From Xiphophorus maculatus (lineage: Eukaryota; Chordata; Actinopteri; Cyprinodontiformes; Poeciliidae), in the NCBI RefSeq assembly GCF_002775205.1, contig NC_036464.1, positions 28,785,788 to 28,849,787 of the forward strand: a stretch of DNA of 64,000 nucleotides, read 5' to 3'. The stretch's first letter is position 1. Each line of letters starts with the position of its first letter. Shown here in pieces: positions 1 to 11,900 of the stretch. The position numbers and the translations under genes are program-made. The notes under the pieces were generated by a model. That model ran no database searches. It had not been told where the DNA came from and worked only from the letters and a program-made list of their open reading frames with translations.

Positions 1-370
1 ATACATTTTATTTTGCATTCTAAATTTCTTCATTTTGAATCAATTTGTTTTATATCTGAGAATTTTGTTGAATAAACATCCTCAATGTTTAATTTCCATA
101 TTTTTAGCTAGTGGTTGCATCATACTCACTCTGGACCTAAACCATATGTAGAAAAGTTGGTTTTATTTGTTTATTTCTTGCAGTTTCATCCATGCAAATT
201 AGAAGCCTTCTGGTAATGCAACATGTTGAGAGAAAATACATGAGTTACTGTCAATTCTTGCATAAACTGCTTTTACTGTGTGCACTTAGGCTTTTTCAGA
301 TAAACCATGGAGAACTAAATAATACGTTTTCTAATCCTGCAACTCTAATAACGAATAATGGTGTTTTTTT

Positions 371-728
371 TAGGGGTGCACCGATAAATCAGCCAGCCAA
401 TAAATCAAATAGCTGATAAATCAGATAGCTGATAAATTTACCCCAATTTCCTTCGTTTTGGGAAATCAGTGATCGGCCGATACTTACATGTGAAGTCGAT
501 ATTATCCTCCGATCTAATGTACTTCATCAAAATAAGCCACTGGCCTCTTTTGCTCTGCCATGAGAAAAGGTTAAAAGATAACCAAGCCCACCAGGTCATG
601 TCTACATGTTTACAGTTAACAACAGTCATCCTAATGTTACCGACTCAGCAACTTTCTTGCTATATTTAGCGACATTTCAGATAAAAAACAATCAGTATTG
701 GCCTAAATCAGAATCGGCAGGCCAGGCA
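371..728 (+). mobile_element. hAT-like MITE, half element
   Basis: Starts with TAGGGGTGCACCGAT and continues with a sequence closely similar to the left arm of the element at 28108-29026, sharing GATCGGCCGAT, the CCAGGTCATGTCT segment and CAACTTTC..GCTA. The right arm is not visible. Non-coding. Confidence 0.6.
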
Positions 729-891
729 AGAATTAAATCTGTAAAACTGAAGTGATAAAAATAAAAAATAATTTTATAAAAAGAGTCAGAGCAGTTCTAG
801 ACTGAAGTTTCTCCTAAAACACCATTATGATTATGATGTTGACCAACTCATAAAGACAGATCCATTGTTGTTGAAGTTCCCAGCACAGAAA

Positions 892-913
892 GCAGCAGCA
901 GCAGCAGCAGCAG
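892..913 (+). repeat. (CAG)n trinucleotide run
   Basis: About seven uninterrupted AGC/CAG units within zswim8 intron 1. Not in a recognised exon. Confidence 0.9.
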
Positions 914-1906
914 GGTTCTGCTGGGCTGATGTATCAATGTGATAAAGTGCTGTAAAGGCAGCTGCTGCTTGTTCAGGGCAGAAACAGCTTAGCACAGTCA
1001 GTCTGAGAAGAACTTTGCTTCTGGTCTCATTAGAAGCTCTGTTTTTACTGCTTTGAGACCGCCGGGGAATGTGTGGCAGTGAACATAGTTTTGATTATCT
1101 TTATTTAATTGGTCTCTATAATAGAACCCTGGACATCTGACAGCCTCTTTAAATGTTTCCAGATTTTTTTGCTACCTGCTCTTTTAAGTGACCTGGCCAA
1201 CTACTACTACTAATAACAATATTGACCAAAAACAACATATTTCTGAACACTGAAGCACTAAAACGTTCACTGACACAGGCTGTACAGCACCATGTGGTTT
1301 TATGAGTAACAAACCGTTCATTTCTGAACCTATCAGCCATATTAGATCCTTCTACTTTCCAAGTCTGAATTCCTACTTTAGATGGCATTCACAACTCAGA
1401 GTTCAACAAGTCCAACTTCAGAGTATAAATGAATCACATCAAAGACCCTCCTGGACAGAAACCTTTACAACTACATTCAACAAGAAAGCAAAAGGCAAGT
1501 TTTCATCCAAATCGTTTTTGCTAAGCAGGTCATGTTTTGCCACAGAAGGTTTTATCATCACCAAACACACACAGAGTGTGTAATATTCAAACTTTATCAC
1601 AGGACACAACAGGGAGGCTCCACTCCAACAACCACCATTAAGAACTGCTACTATATTAGATGATAGCCTCTAACTAAAAGCATATTAATAGCCATTTAGC
1701 ATGAAAACATCTATAGAGGCATTCCTAAATCAAAATCAACAACTACATAACTACAGAGTCTAAAAGTATATTTTTTGCCAGGACTAAAAATAAATGTAAG
1801 ATTTAGGTGGCATTAGCAAGCACACAGACATAAACGGAGCTTAAAAGAGGAGCCAATATTATTGGCAGACATATTATGATTCCAACATCGATACATGTTG
1901 TCCAAC

Positions 1907-2084
1907 CTTTAATCTTGACGGTCGGGGAGTTGGGCCCGGCGGACTGCTTCCTCCATCCTCTCCAGTTCTGGCAGAGGCTCTCAGCCTCGGAGATGAAGGA
2001 GCACAGGGAGTCTTCCTCGAACCTGTCTGAGTCTTCGAAGGAGAACCTCTCTCCATCCTCCCACTCAGCAAACATCAGTTCCAT
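1907..2084 (-). CDS. zswim8: zswim8, first coding exon (partial gene, runs off the left edge)
   Basis: Seen: the minus-strand frame from the ATG at 2084-2082 encodes 59 codons beginning MELMFAEWEDGERFSFED and continuing with a stretch containing SLCQNWRGWRKQSAGPN, then reaches a GT donor at 1906-1905 after one extra base. Known: this N-terminus matches vertebrate ZSWIM8, a very large (about 1,800 aa) SWIM zinc-finger protein that is a substrate receptor of a Cullin-3 type E3 ligase and drives target-directed microRNA degradation through Argonaute turnover. The SWIM domain and everything downstream lie beyond position 1. The frame is open 27 codons further upstream (to 2165), but the conserved MELMF start is preferred. 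The donor choice (phase 1, next residue probably Asp) is inferred from remembered orthologues. Confidence 0.92.
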
Positions 2085-5000
2085 CACATCAACTTTTCTG
2101 GATGATTTTAGAATACAGACGGCTGTGGCTTCGCACTGCAGGAAGTCCAGAGGGCAGAGGAGCAAACTCCAGGAAGGTTCCGTACTGGAGGGGTCAAGGT
2201 TAGGGAGAGAGCGTCCAAAACACAGCCTGACAGGTTACCACTTGGCCCCAAGCATAGCTACATGACAGAAACACTAAGCAAGGTGTGCTCGAGCTATCAA
2301 ACTAAAATGTATTTACAATAATAAACTACACTGACTATGTGTCTGTATGTCAATTAAAGTTCTACCTTCTACCTAAAGACCAAGGCTGCATTTAACTGCA
2401 CTCCAGGTCTGGCTGACTGTACCAAAAACTGCTGCCTTAAAACGACAACAATTTCATGACACCAGCGATATCAGTTCACACTTTGCAGTAGTGATATCTT
2501 ACTCTTAAGGACGATTTTCAACCTTCAACAGGGACAAAGCTATAATTTCATTCTCAGGGAATCAGAAAGTTGTTTTCCTTCATCCCCATCTCCTTTCATC
2601 CAATCAGCTGCACCGTGCTAACAGAAAACATCCCGGCTCATGTCAATCTCAAGTGTCATGACTAATTACTTAAATATATGACGTGTTTAGGCTAAATCAA
2701 CCCAATGCTGTGTCGCGTTTAACGCTCAGTTCTTATTACATAGGGAAGCTACAGAAAATAACTGTACGCGTTAGCTTAAACGCTAATGTCACTATAATAA
2801 ATGCATACATGGATACCATAAACAAACACCACCCGCTCGAGACAGCAACAGTGAGACTAAATTTAGTTGGCAGCAGTTTGTTTCCGTTTATCTCGGTTTT
2901 CTGTACTTCAGTCCTGCTACCGTGTATTAGCTGTGTACATTAGCAGCTGACTGGCTAACCAGCAGTCGGCTAACTAAAGCTAGCTGTTTGTTTACAGGCT
3001 AGGCTTCTGCTGCACTCTGTGAACTGCAGCGACCGGAAGCGTCTTCGTGTAGCCCTTCTCCTGTATTTAAACAGCTTACATCTGCTCCATATTTCGATAT
3101 TAATCCCTTTTGGTTTCCCGTCCTTTGTTAATGCTGTTAGAGGCTTTTGTGTCGAATGTTAACAGCTGCTATATTCCTCTGTCAGAACTGCTCCGTCCTA
3201 ATTCCTGCACGGTTTCCTCTGGTTGTCCCGGCCTTTTAAAACCCGTCTGTCGCCTTCGAATGACACCGACATCCCTCTTGTTTTTCTCGTAGGTCTTTCG
3301 CGAAAGCTCCGAGTCCGTATCCGTCTGCCGGGGGAAGATGGCTCACCTTTTTTTCAGCTCTTCCTCCATCAGCTGATCCCAGCTTCCGGCTGCCAGCTAA
3401 ACCCTGTAACCTACATTCACACAGAGTGATGCTGAAAAGAGGAGACCAGAGGAGGATTTATGCGGAATTAAACTCCATCCAGAAACTTAGAACCTCCTTC
3501 GAAAATAACACAAAATGTTTCGCCACCCTTTGTTTATTCAATATTATTGTTTTCGGCTTATTTGATTCTTCTTCTATGGTTATAAAGAAGGAATTTCACG
3601 TATCAGAAATTTGTGTTTCATTATCATCTAGGTACGGTTTTGTGGGGGGTGTTCTCTTCTTCATTCCAGCATTTTCAAGCTCACTGATACATTTCGAACA
3701 CTTATTTCAGTTCATTTTAGAATTATTAGCAATGAGCGACCCCCCACACTGAAGACATTTTTTCTAAAGAAATAAGCCAGACGGTCACCCAGTAAGTGTT
3801 GACATTTCCAGATTTATTTGAAATCAACCAGTTTTCATCCTGTCAGACTTAATTCCGCTCTGTTGCTAGGCAGACAAGTAGGCTTTCTCGGCTCTGTCAT
3901 TGGTTTGCTCTCTGGAAAATCCTCAGGGATGATTTGCTCTAGCTGATATGAATGACAGTGAAACCAACCAATCATGTCATTCCTCTGAGTGGGCGGGCTT
4001 TGTTAGCAGAGGGTTTATGACAAGTTCATAATAGCCTATATGCCACGAGTAGTGATGACGTGCTTCCGTTAATATTTTCGCCACATAGATTGTTTCCGGG
4101 TACTAACTTTTTTCCCCCATTATATTATTGTACTTCCGGGTAATTCCAAGATGAATTATGCAGAAGAGCCCGCATTGAAGGAAAGTTTAACAGCTCCTCA
4201 GATGTTCTGCTTGCGATATGAAAATGGTATTGACCTGAGTAGATAAGCTATAATATTGGAATGCCATACTTTTTGGTTGAGATGAAGACAATGATCCAAC
4301 AAAAACTGATCTTTCCCCCCCATTTCTATTAACACATTTACATGAAGATATTCTAATTACAATCTTTGTTTATACAGTAACGATGCACACCGAAAAGGTG
4401 TAATGCCCTCGCCACGCCACTAGTTGGTGCTAGGTTCTTTGAAACTAAGTGCGCATGCGTAAAATAAAGTAAATTTTTAAAAAGCAGCTGTTACGTCACT
4501 TCGTGTTTCCCCATCGGATACTGTTCCCCCAGTATCCGGTTTCATGTGTAAACATACCGTTTACTGTTAAAGCATAACATATGTTCACCATATAGCATTA
4601 AGAATTGAATTAGCAGATAAGGAGATGAGAAAATGTCTCGTCTATCAGTTCTTTCTTACCCTTGGATTGAATCATGGAGATATTTTGTTGGAGTCAGGCA
4701 GGTTGTGCTGTCACACAAAGTTCTGTGAGACATTTACAGATATGAAGTTTGTTTCAGGTCCCTCTTGAAAATGAGATCTAGATCTCAACGGGGTTTACCT
4801 GATTAAATAAAGGAATATTTAATATAGCTGGACCACCCATAGGCACCAGCAGCCCTCCCTACCACACTGGGGGCAAGGGTGTACAGAAAATGGATGGGTG
4901 GATGTACTCTGAACATTCTACGTCTTGCAGGTCTCTTTGGATTCTGTTAAAAGGTCACCTACAAGGTCACCAACACTGTTGGGAAGCTGGGGTTTAGGTA

Positions 5001-5975
5001 CTGTGTGGGTTTTGTGCCGTTCTCGCAGCCCTTAACCATAGGGAGCCACGAGGTTGCTACTCACTGGAGGGTGGACCTGAGGAGCTATAAAGCATCTGCA
5101 AGTCATCTGCTTCATCAGTCACAGTTTAAGAGGAGCCAATTGCCAGTGCTTACTGAAAAACTACCATTCTTCAAAATTCTCTTTTTCTTGGTTGTCTAGT
5201 TGGCTTTAATTCCTTTTATTTAGTCATGTGCAGAAGTCTACTCTGAACAGTTTGAAGTCTTTCTGTTGTGCAAGAAAGACTTGCACAGCAGTCTTTCTGC
5301 GTCATTATATATATGTATATGTGTAATTACCTCCCAGCACCCCCTCCCCCCAACTCCTTGGGATGATCTGAATGTCAATAGTGCCTGACCAATAATTTGG
5401 TTGCACTTTGATGCTCAACCAAATTATGTACAACCCGTGAAGTAGCACGGCTCAACGCGCTTTTATTTTGAAAACCAACAAGCAGTGAGCAGTGGGCAGT
5501 GGGCGGGGTTGGGGGTTATTGAGTGTTATGGGGGAGCTGCCGTTTCCTTCTGGTGACCTTTTAACGGAATCCAGAGACCTGCAACAAACCTCCGGATCAG
5601 ATGTCACAAACCTCAAGGCACACTTGCAACCCTGTCCCATTGCCATATTGATAGATTTTTATTATTATTTATTTTTTTATTTTTTCTAAGACTTATTAAC
5701 GATTCAAAAATAACATAGACGGCACTCAAAATGAAACATACATTACATAGGACATATCTCCACCAAAAATATGGGAGCAATAAAAAAAAACAAAAAAAAC
5801 AAATGGCATTAATGTCCTGAAGGTTCGATAATGAAAAATAGAAGCCTTTGTTTAGACTTCTGTGTTTTCTGCATTGGTCGGCGGCTACAGCATCCAGCAC
5901 AGCCAGTTGGAGACATGGGGGCAGCAATATTTTGTCTCTACGACTCGCCTGTGACGAAGAAGACTACAGAGCAAA
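2085..5975. other. Divergent intergenic region zswim8 / polr1c with 5' UTR and promoter material
   Basis: No coding exon recognised. The part up to about 3.1 kb is the likely zswim8 5' UTR/promoter, judged only by position and an ETS-type CCGGAAG at about 3034. A second group of promoter-like motifs lies at 4040-4545. At 4860-4905 there is a SINE-tail-like ACAGAAAATGGATGGGTGG. Short open frames of up to 108 codons (3426-3752) show no family similarity that I recognise. Confidence 0.6.
4040..4545. promoter_or_regulatory. Cluster of ETS-, NRF1- and CRE-like motifs
   Basis: Seen: TGCTTCCG near 4062, TTTCCGGG near 4095, ACTTCCGGG near 4133, an NRF1-like TGCGCATGCG at 4450-4459, and a CRE-like TTACGTCA at 4491-4498. 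Inference: these motif types are typical of vertebrate housekeeping promoters. The cluster lies about 1.5 kb from polr1c and could be a distal promoter or the promoter of an unrecognised transcript. Confidence 0.35.
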
Positions 5976-8900
5976 ATGGCTGCGCCCATGAGTAACGTGG
6001 AGGAAATTCGCAGTCGGGTAATCTTGGGAGAATTTGGTGTAAAGAATGTAAGTTGTTTCAGGAACTATGTTTCTCTGTGTGCTGTAAGCAGATGTACCCA
6101 TGTGTGCGTGTGGTGATGTAATGTATGAGTTTGAGCGGCTCCGGTGTGCTGCTGCAGCTGGTACCCCGGCTAGTTAGAGACAACTGTTAGAAAGACAGAG
6201 CCTCGGTGTTAAAAACTATGTCCTCCCATAAAAACGAGTTAAGTAAAATCTAACATTTATTCTGTTAGATGTAACTAGTGGTGGTTTAAATAGATAGAAT
6301 ATGTACAATTCTTTATGTCCCACAAAAAGAACTAGATGTAGTGAAGGCACGATCCACATACAGCATGTCAACAGTTACCACACTCAGTGTCAGCAGTGAA
6401 TAAAGCCGCTAGACATTCTAAAATATGAACATCACTAGACGCCATAAATATTTTTTGCGAAATATTTGTGTTGCCATTAAACTTCACCACATGTTTAGTT
6501 ATTACATGAAGCCGCTGTTGGTCCTTCAGTTAGCGAGGAACTATAGGTTTGTGATTCAAGGCACTCTGCTTAAAACCTTTTTCTTCCAGTGAAGCCGTTT
6601 GAGTCTCCAGTGTAAAATGAGTACATATGTAGTTTAAAATTGTAATTTTATATACGTATATTTATCTTTTCCATATTGAGTAAAGTTTCAGTAAGTGGGT
6701 TGGGAGTTGTCATGTTTTTCTGCCCGATTCAGTGTGGGTTAGGTTTGAGATCCAAACATGATTTTATTTAATATTGATCCCTGTTACCTGATGACATGCT
6801 AGAGTTTACAGTCCACACTAATATGCCGATGAGGTGACGATGACAGAACGTTAACGTAGAGTACTTTATCATTTATAATTTGTTGGTTAAAAACCCGCAA
6901 AAAAACCTTAAAAAATCTGAAAATTGTTTATGAACAATATTTGCCCACCACCACCTTCACATCTCCTACGTTCGGGGATTCCCTCAGTGTATTATAAGCC
7001 TGGCGGGTCACCAGGCTTTACTTGTGCCCCACCAACCTAAACTTTGCTTATTTATTTAAGTCTTTTAAAATGTTTGCATTTTTTCAGACCTTATTGTTGG
7101 TGTTCAGGTATTAATCTTTCAATAACACATAATTATCCAGTGATATTTTCAAATTTCTTGTCAACTTTAAACATTTTTGAACTGAAAAACACAACAGGCT
7201 GTTGGATGAATGACTGTCCCGGCACACAACCACCAGGCTTAGCACGTTTTCTGGGGAAACCTTATCCCTCATTTCTTTCACTGTTGTATCTCACTTCTTA
7301 TTTGTCATTTTTATATCGAATAAAACACAATGTCTATCATTACTATTAAAAGTATTATAATGAATCTCAATTTGTGTCAGGTTCACACAACAGATTTTCC
7401 TGGAAACTACCCAGGCTTTGATGACACCTGGGACATGAAGCGATTTCAGAAGGTGAGTTTTGTGGTCTGTAAAATAAATCCCATGCTTTAGAACCTTAAT
7501 CCGCAGAGCGGCTGGTGTTCAGAACAGTTGTTCTTAGTGTCGGCTATCGCTTCTCCCCCTGTTCGTCTGCAGAACTTCCGGATTGACGTAGTGCATCTGG
7601 ATGAGAACAGTATGGAGTTTGACATGGTGGGGATCGATGCTGCCATTGCTAACGCCTTCAGGAGAATCTTACTATCAGAGGTCATATTCCTTCTTTTCAA
7701 TCAGTCTATTGACACTTTGCAAGAACAAATCATTTTGCTCCAAAAAAGCGTTATCTCTTAATGAGAATTTTGAATATTTGGTGGCATTTGATGATAAACT
7801 ACTTTATTGTGATTCACACTAAGTCTGATGAGAATATGAAGAACACAGGTCTTTCCCAAAGTTTAGGCGCCTTTTATGGCTTAAAAAAAAAATTCAATGT
7901 TAAATATCTCAGGAAATGAACCCATGTTTCTCTAACGATTAGAAGCAGAAACTAGCCTGAGAAGCACTAAAGAGCAGCCAACAGACTGGGAACATGGAAG
8001 ACAATCAACTAGCAGCCCAAATGTCAACCAAATATTGAACCATTACATTCAAATATATCGAGCATATTTTTATATAGATTTTTTTTTTTTTTTTTTTTAT
8101 AAACCATGTCTGAAACTTTTATTTTTGCTTGCAGGTGCCCACTATGGCAATAGAGAAAGTGTTCATCTATAACAACACATCTATAGTCCAGGATGAAGTT
8201 CTGGCCCACAGGCTTGGCCTCATCCCCATCAAAGCAGACCCTCGTCTGTTTGAGTTCAAGAATACAGGTGAAAGCATCAAAATGAGTCCCTGAGAGATGG
8301 TAGTGAACTACATTACCCATTATGCTTTGTTGCCTGACCTGGGGTATATGATTTGGACAGTACACTAATCAGGGTTTTCCCCCAGAAAACTTGCTAAGCC
8401 CATTGCTCAGTACGCTAGGGTAGTCATTCATCCACATGGCCGCCATGTTTTTAAGTTAAAAAACGTTTAAAGTTGACAGTAAATTTAAAAATATTACTTG
8501 ATAGTTATGCATTTTTGGAAGACTGGAAGATTAATACCTAAACACCAACTATAAAGTCTTAAAAAAAGGGAATAATTAAAAGAAAAAGAAAAGTGACATT
8601 TTCTTTTTTGCATTTATTTTTAAGGGATCAATGGAGGTACTGATGTTTGTGCCAAAACTGACTTTGTTGAAGAAATAATTTCTTAACTTTGGATTTATTT
8701 CCCTATTGAATAAATATTGCTAAATTATTCATTTCAGTGCTAGATTAAATCAGTGCAATAAAAATAGATTTGTTAATCTACATTAAGTTTTTTTGTACAT
8801 CATTAGTGTACGTAATAAACATCCATCCATTTTCTTCTTGTCCCTAATGGGGTCGGGAGGTGCTGGTGTCTTTCTCCAGCTAACCTTCCGGGCGAGAGGC

Positions 8901-11900
8901 GGGGTCACCCTGGACAGGTCGCCAGTCTGTCGCAGGGCAACACAGAAACATACAAACAACCATGCACACACACATAGACACACCTAAGGAGAATTTAGAG
9001 AGACCGATTAACTTAACAGTCATGTTTTTGGAGTGTGGGAGGAAGCCGGAGAACCCAGAGAGAACCCACCATGCACAGGGAGAACAGACAGAAAGACCCC
9101 AGGTCAGGAATCGAACCCAGGACCTTCTTGCTGCAAGGCAACAGTGCTTCCAACTGCACCACTGTGCAGCCCACGTAATAAACATTGTAAACATAAATTA
9201 AATTTTTTCAGGTTGTATTTTGTTCTTCACGCATCACCATTTAGCACAATAATATAGGTTAGTAAGCATAGATACAGATTCTGATAACAACACTACTTGT
9301 AGTCCCCTGCAGTGTGTAAAATAAGCTGCTGTCCAGTTAAACAAACCGCCGGCTGTTGTGTTGTTCTGCAACCTCCAGGTGACGAATCTGCAGAAGAAGA
9401 AGCTTCAGAAATAGACACCATTCAACTCCAGCTGAAGATCAAATGCAGCAGAAACCCCCGAGCCAGCAAGGACTCCTCGGACCCCCGAGAGCTCTATCTC
9501 AACCACATGGGTGAGTCCAAGGCAGAGTTCTCATTATGCCCGCCCCCACCAAAACACGAGATGAGATCAGACTTATGACGTCAGAAAAAGTGACAATGAC
9601 ACATTTACTAGTACATTTCTGTCTCATTTCAGTTGGAAGGAATGACTATGATTGTAACCAACTTGTTTTACCTGCAGGTCCAGTAGCTGTAACAAAGTCA
9701 TGATGAATGTCTTTCTGTCCCCTTTGTCTCCTTGAGACAAAACAAAGTAATAATGTTATTTCCTGTGTCTGTTCCTATATTCCTTTTCACAGTTTATTCC
9801 AAACACATAGAGTGGGTCCCCATCGGCAACCAGGCGGATGTGTTTGCGGACTCCTGCATTCGCCCCGTGCACGATGACATTCTGATAGCACAGCTGCGAC
9901 CCGGACAGGAGCTGGACATCACCATGCACTGTGTCAAAGGAATTGGTAAGATCCTACCAATCTTACCAATGTGTATATTTGTGTGTTGAATATACACAAT
10001 CATGTCATGTAGGGACAGGGATTGGTTCTTTTCCTAGGAGCTTTGCCCGGGCATGAAAATTCATCCAGATATTATTAAATTGTTTGCATGAATTAGTTTT
10101 CTTCTTTAGGACAAAGGGGATCTTTCACCATGGCAACCAATGATCACATAAGCTGCATGGTGCTGTACAAATAGCCTCTGAATTAAAACATTTAAACAAA
10201 CTAATTAAAACCCATTCAATTAGATTCAGTTCATATTTTATCAAGTGTCAACCAAAAGTCATTTCAGCATTTAACATGAAATTACAAAGTCAAATGTCTT
10301 TTAACTCATGTGGATATACTGTATGTAGCTTTTTTTATAACACGTTAAGTTAACATGGTTACTTAATTGTGCTATAAAATAACGCTGTGTGTCTGGGAGG
10401 AGGCCCCGGGGAAGACCCAGGACACGCTGGAGAGACTATGTCTCTCGGCTGGCCTGGGAACGCCTTGGGATTCCCCCGGCGGAGCTGGAACAAGTGGCTG
10501 GGGAGAGGGAAGTCTGGGCCTCCCTTCTTAAGCTGCTACCCCCAAGACCCGACCCCGGATAAGCGGAAGAAAATGGATGGATGGATGGATGGATGTCTGG
10601 AAAATATATAATATTGCCCTTTAAGGTCGTAGATTGAGGCGACCCTGACGCTCTGTGGTTGTGGTTTCAGGTAAGGACCATGCTAAGTTCTCTCCTGTGG
10701 CGACGGCCAGTTACCGCCTTCTCCCAGAGATCACCCTGCTGGAGCCGGTGGAGGGTGAGAAGGCGGAGCGCCTGAAGCGCTGCTTCTCACGGGGCGTCAT
10801 AGACCTGGAAGAAGTCCGGGGTGAGGGAGGAGGAAAACACTCGACAATAAAACCAGAAACTTTCTAAATAGTAATGGTATTTTTGGTTTGTGGGCCTCAG
10901 GAAGAAAGGTCGCCAAGGTTGTGAACAGCCGACTGGACACGTGCAGCAGGGAGGTCCTCCGACACAACGATCTGAAGAACTGCGTGAAGCTGGGAAGAGT
11001 TCGAGACCATTTCATCTGTATGTCTGTAAAAAATGCCACTGCTGTGTAGCTGCTCTGAGAACAGGCAGCCGCTCATGAGACAGGATCATTAACCGTTTGC
11101 TAACCTGACCTGTGTAGTTCTGGTCTGTGTAGAAATCAAGGCCTGGACGTTTGCAAAGAAAATCTAGAATTGATAAATTTACACTCAACATATGAATATA
11201 TTAGGTCATCACTGACTAACATCTGCTCTGTTCATTAATTTAAAGGAGCAGTAGTACATAAAATTAACTTTTTTGAAACTTACATCATGTTATAATGTTA
11301 TTCCGTCATCAAAAACATACCTGGACTGTTACCTTGATTCTTTCATGCATGTTTGAGAAATCCTTTAATCTCCATGGCAGCCATTCAGAACTGCCCAAAC
11401 ACTTGCTCTCACCGAGCTCTGCCTTTTCCACACAGCGCCTCCTCCCCACAGAGCAGTCCTCCCCCAAAACTCCCCCACTCAGTCCCTTCAGACTAGCCAG
11501 CAGAAATTAGCAAACACCTGGTGGAACTGTGTATCTGCTGAGCTCCTTAAACAAGCTACTGCTCAATAGAGGAGCCATCTTGTGATGACTTCCTGAAGGT
11601 GGAGTTTCAGAAAGGGCAGCAATTTCTTTAAAGAGACAGAGTCCCAATTTCAAGTCGTTAATTTACAAAGTCTAATTTCGCTTTTTAGTCGTACTTGATA
11701 TTTGTAGCACTCTTATATATATATATATATACACATACATATATAATTTTTATAACAACAGTTTGTACTTAATTGTGCTATAAAATGGCATTGTGCCTGG
11801 AAAAAACATACTTTTGCCCCTTTAAAAAAACATAGATTCATATCGATTTACCTGGAAGTCTCACCAGTGGCCACCAGGTGGTGCCCTAAACTTCTTTTCT

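Larger units (their letters stand above)
1..1906 (-). other. zswim8: zswim8 intron 1 (5' part)
   Basis: No coding exon is recognised here on either strand; short open frames look random. It holds a degenerate hAT-type half element at 371-728 and an AGC/CAG trinucleotide run at 892-913. The next zswim8 exon must lie left of the window. Confidence 0.7.

Noticed and set aside
2084-2165. Extended zswim8 N-terminus (27 extra codons)
   Set aside because: The conserved vertebrate start is MELMF; the upstream codons have no similarity and no reason to be preferred.
3426-3752. 108-codon plus-strand open frame
   Set aside because: Composition and hydrophobicity look random, no homologue recognised, no splice context or conserved start.
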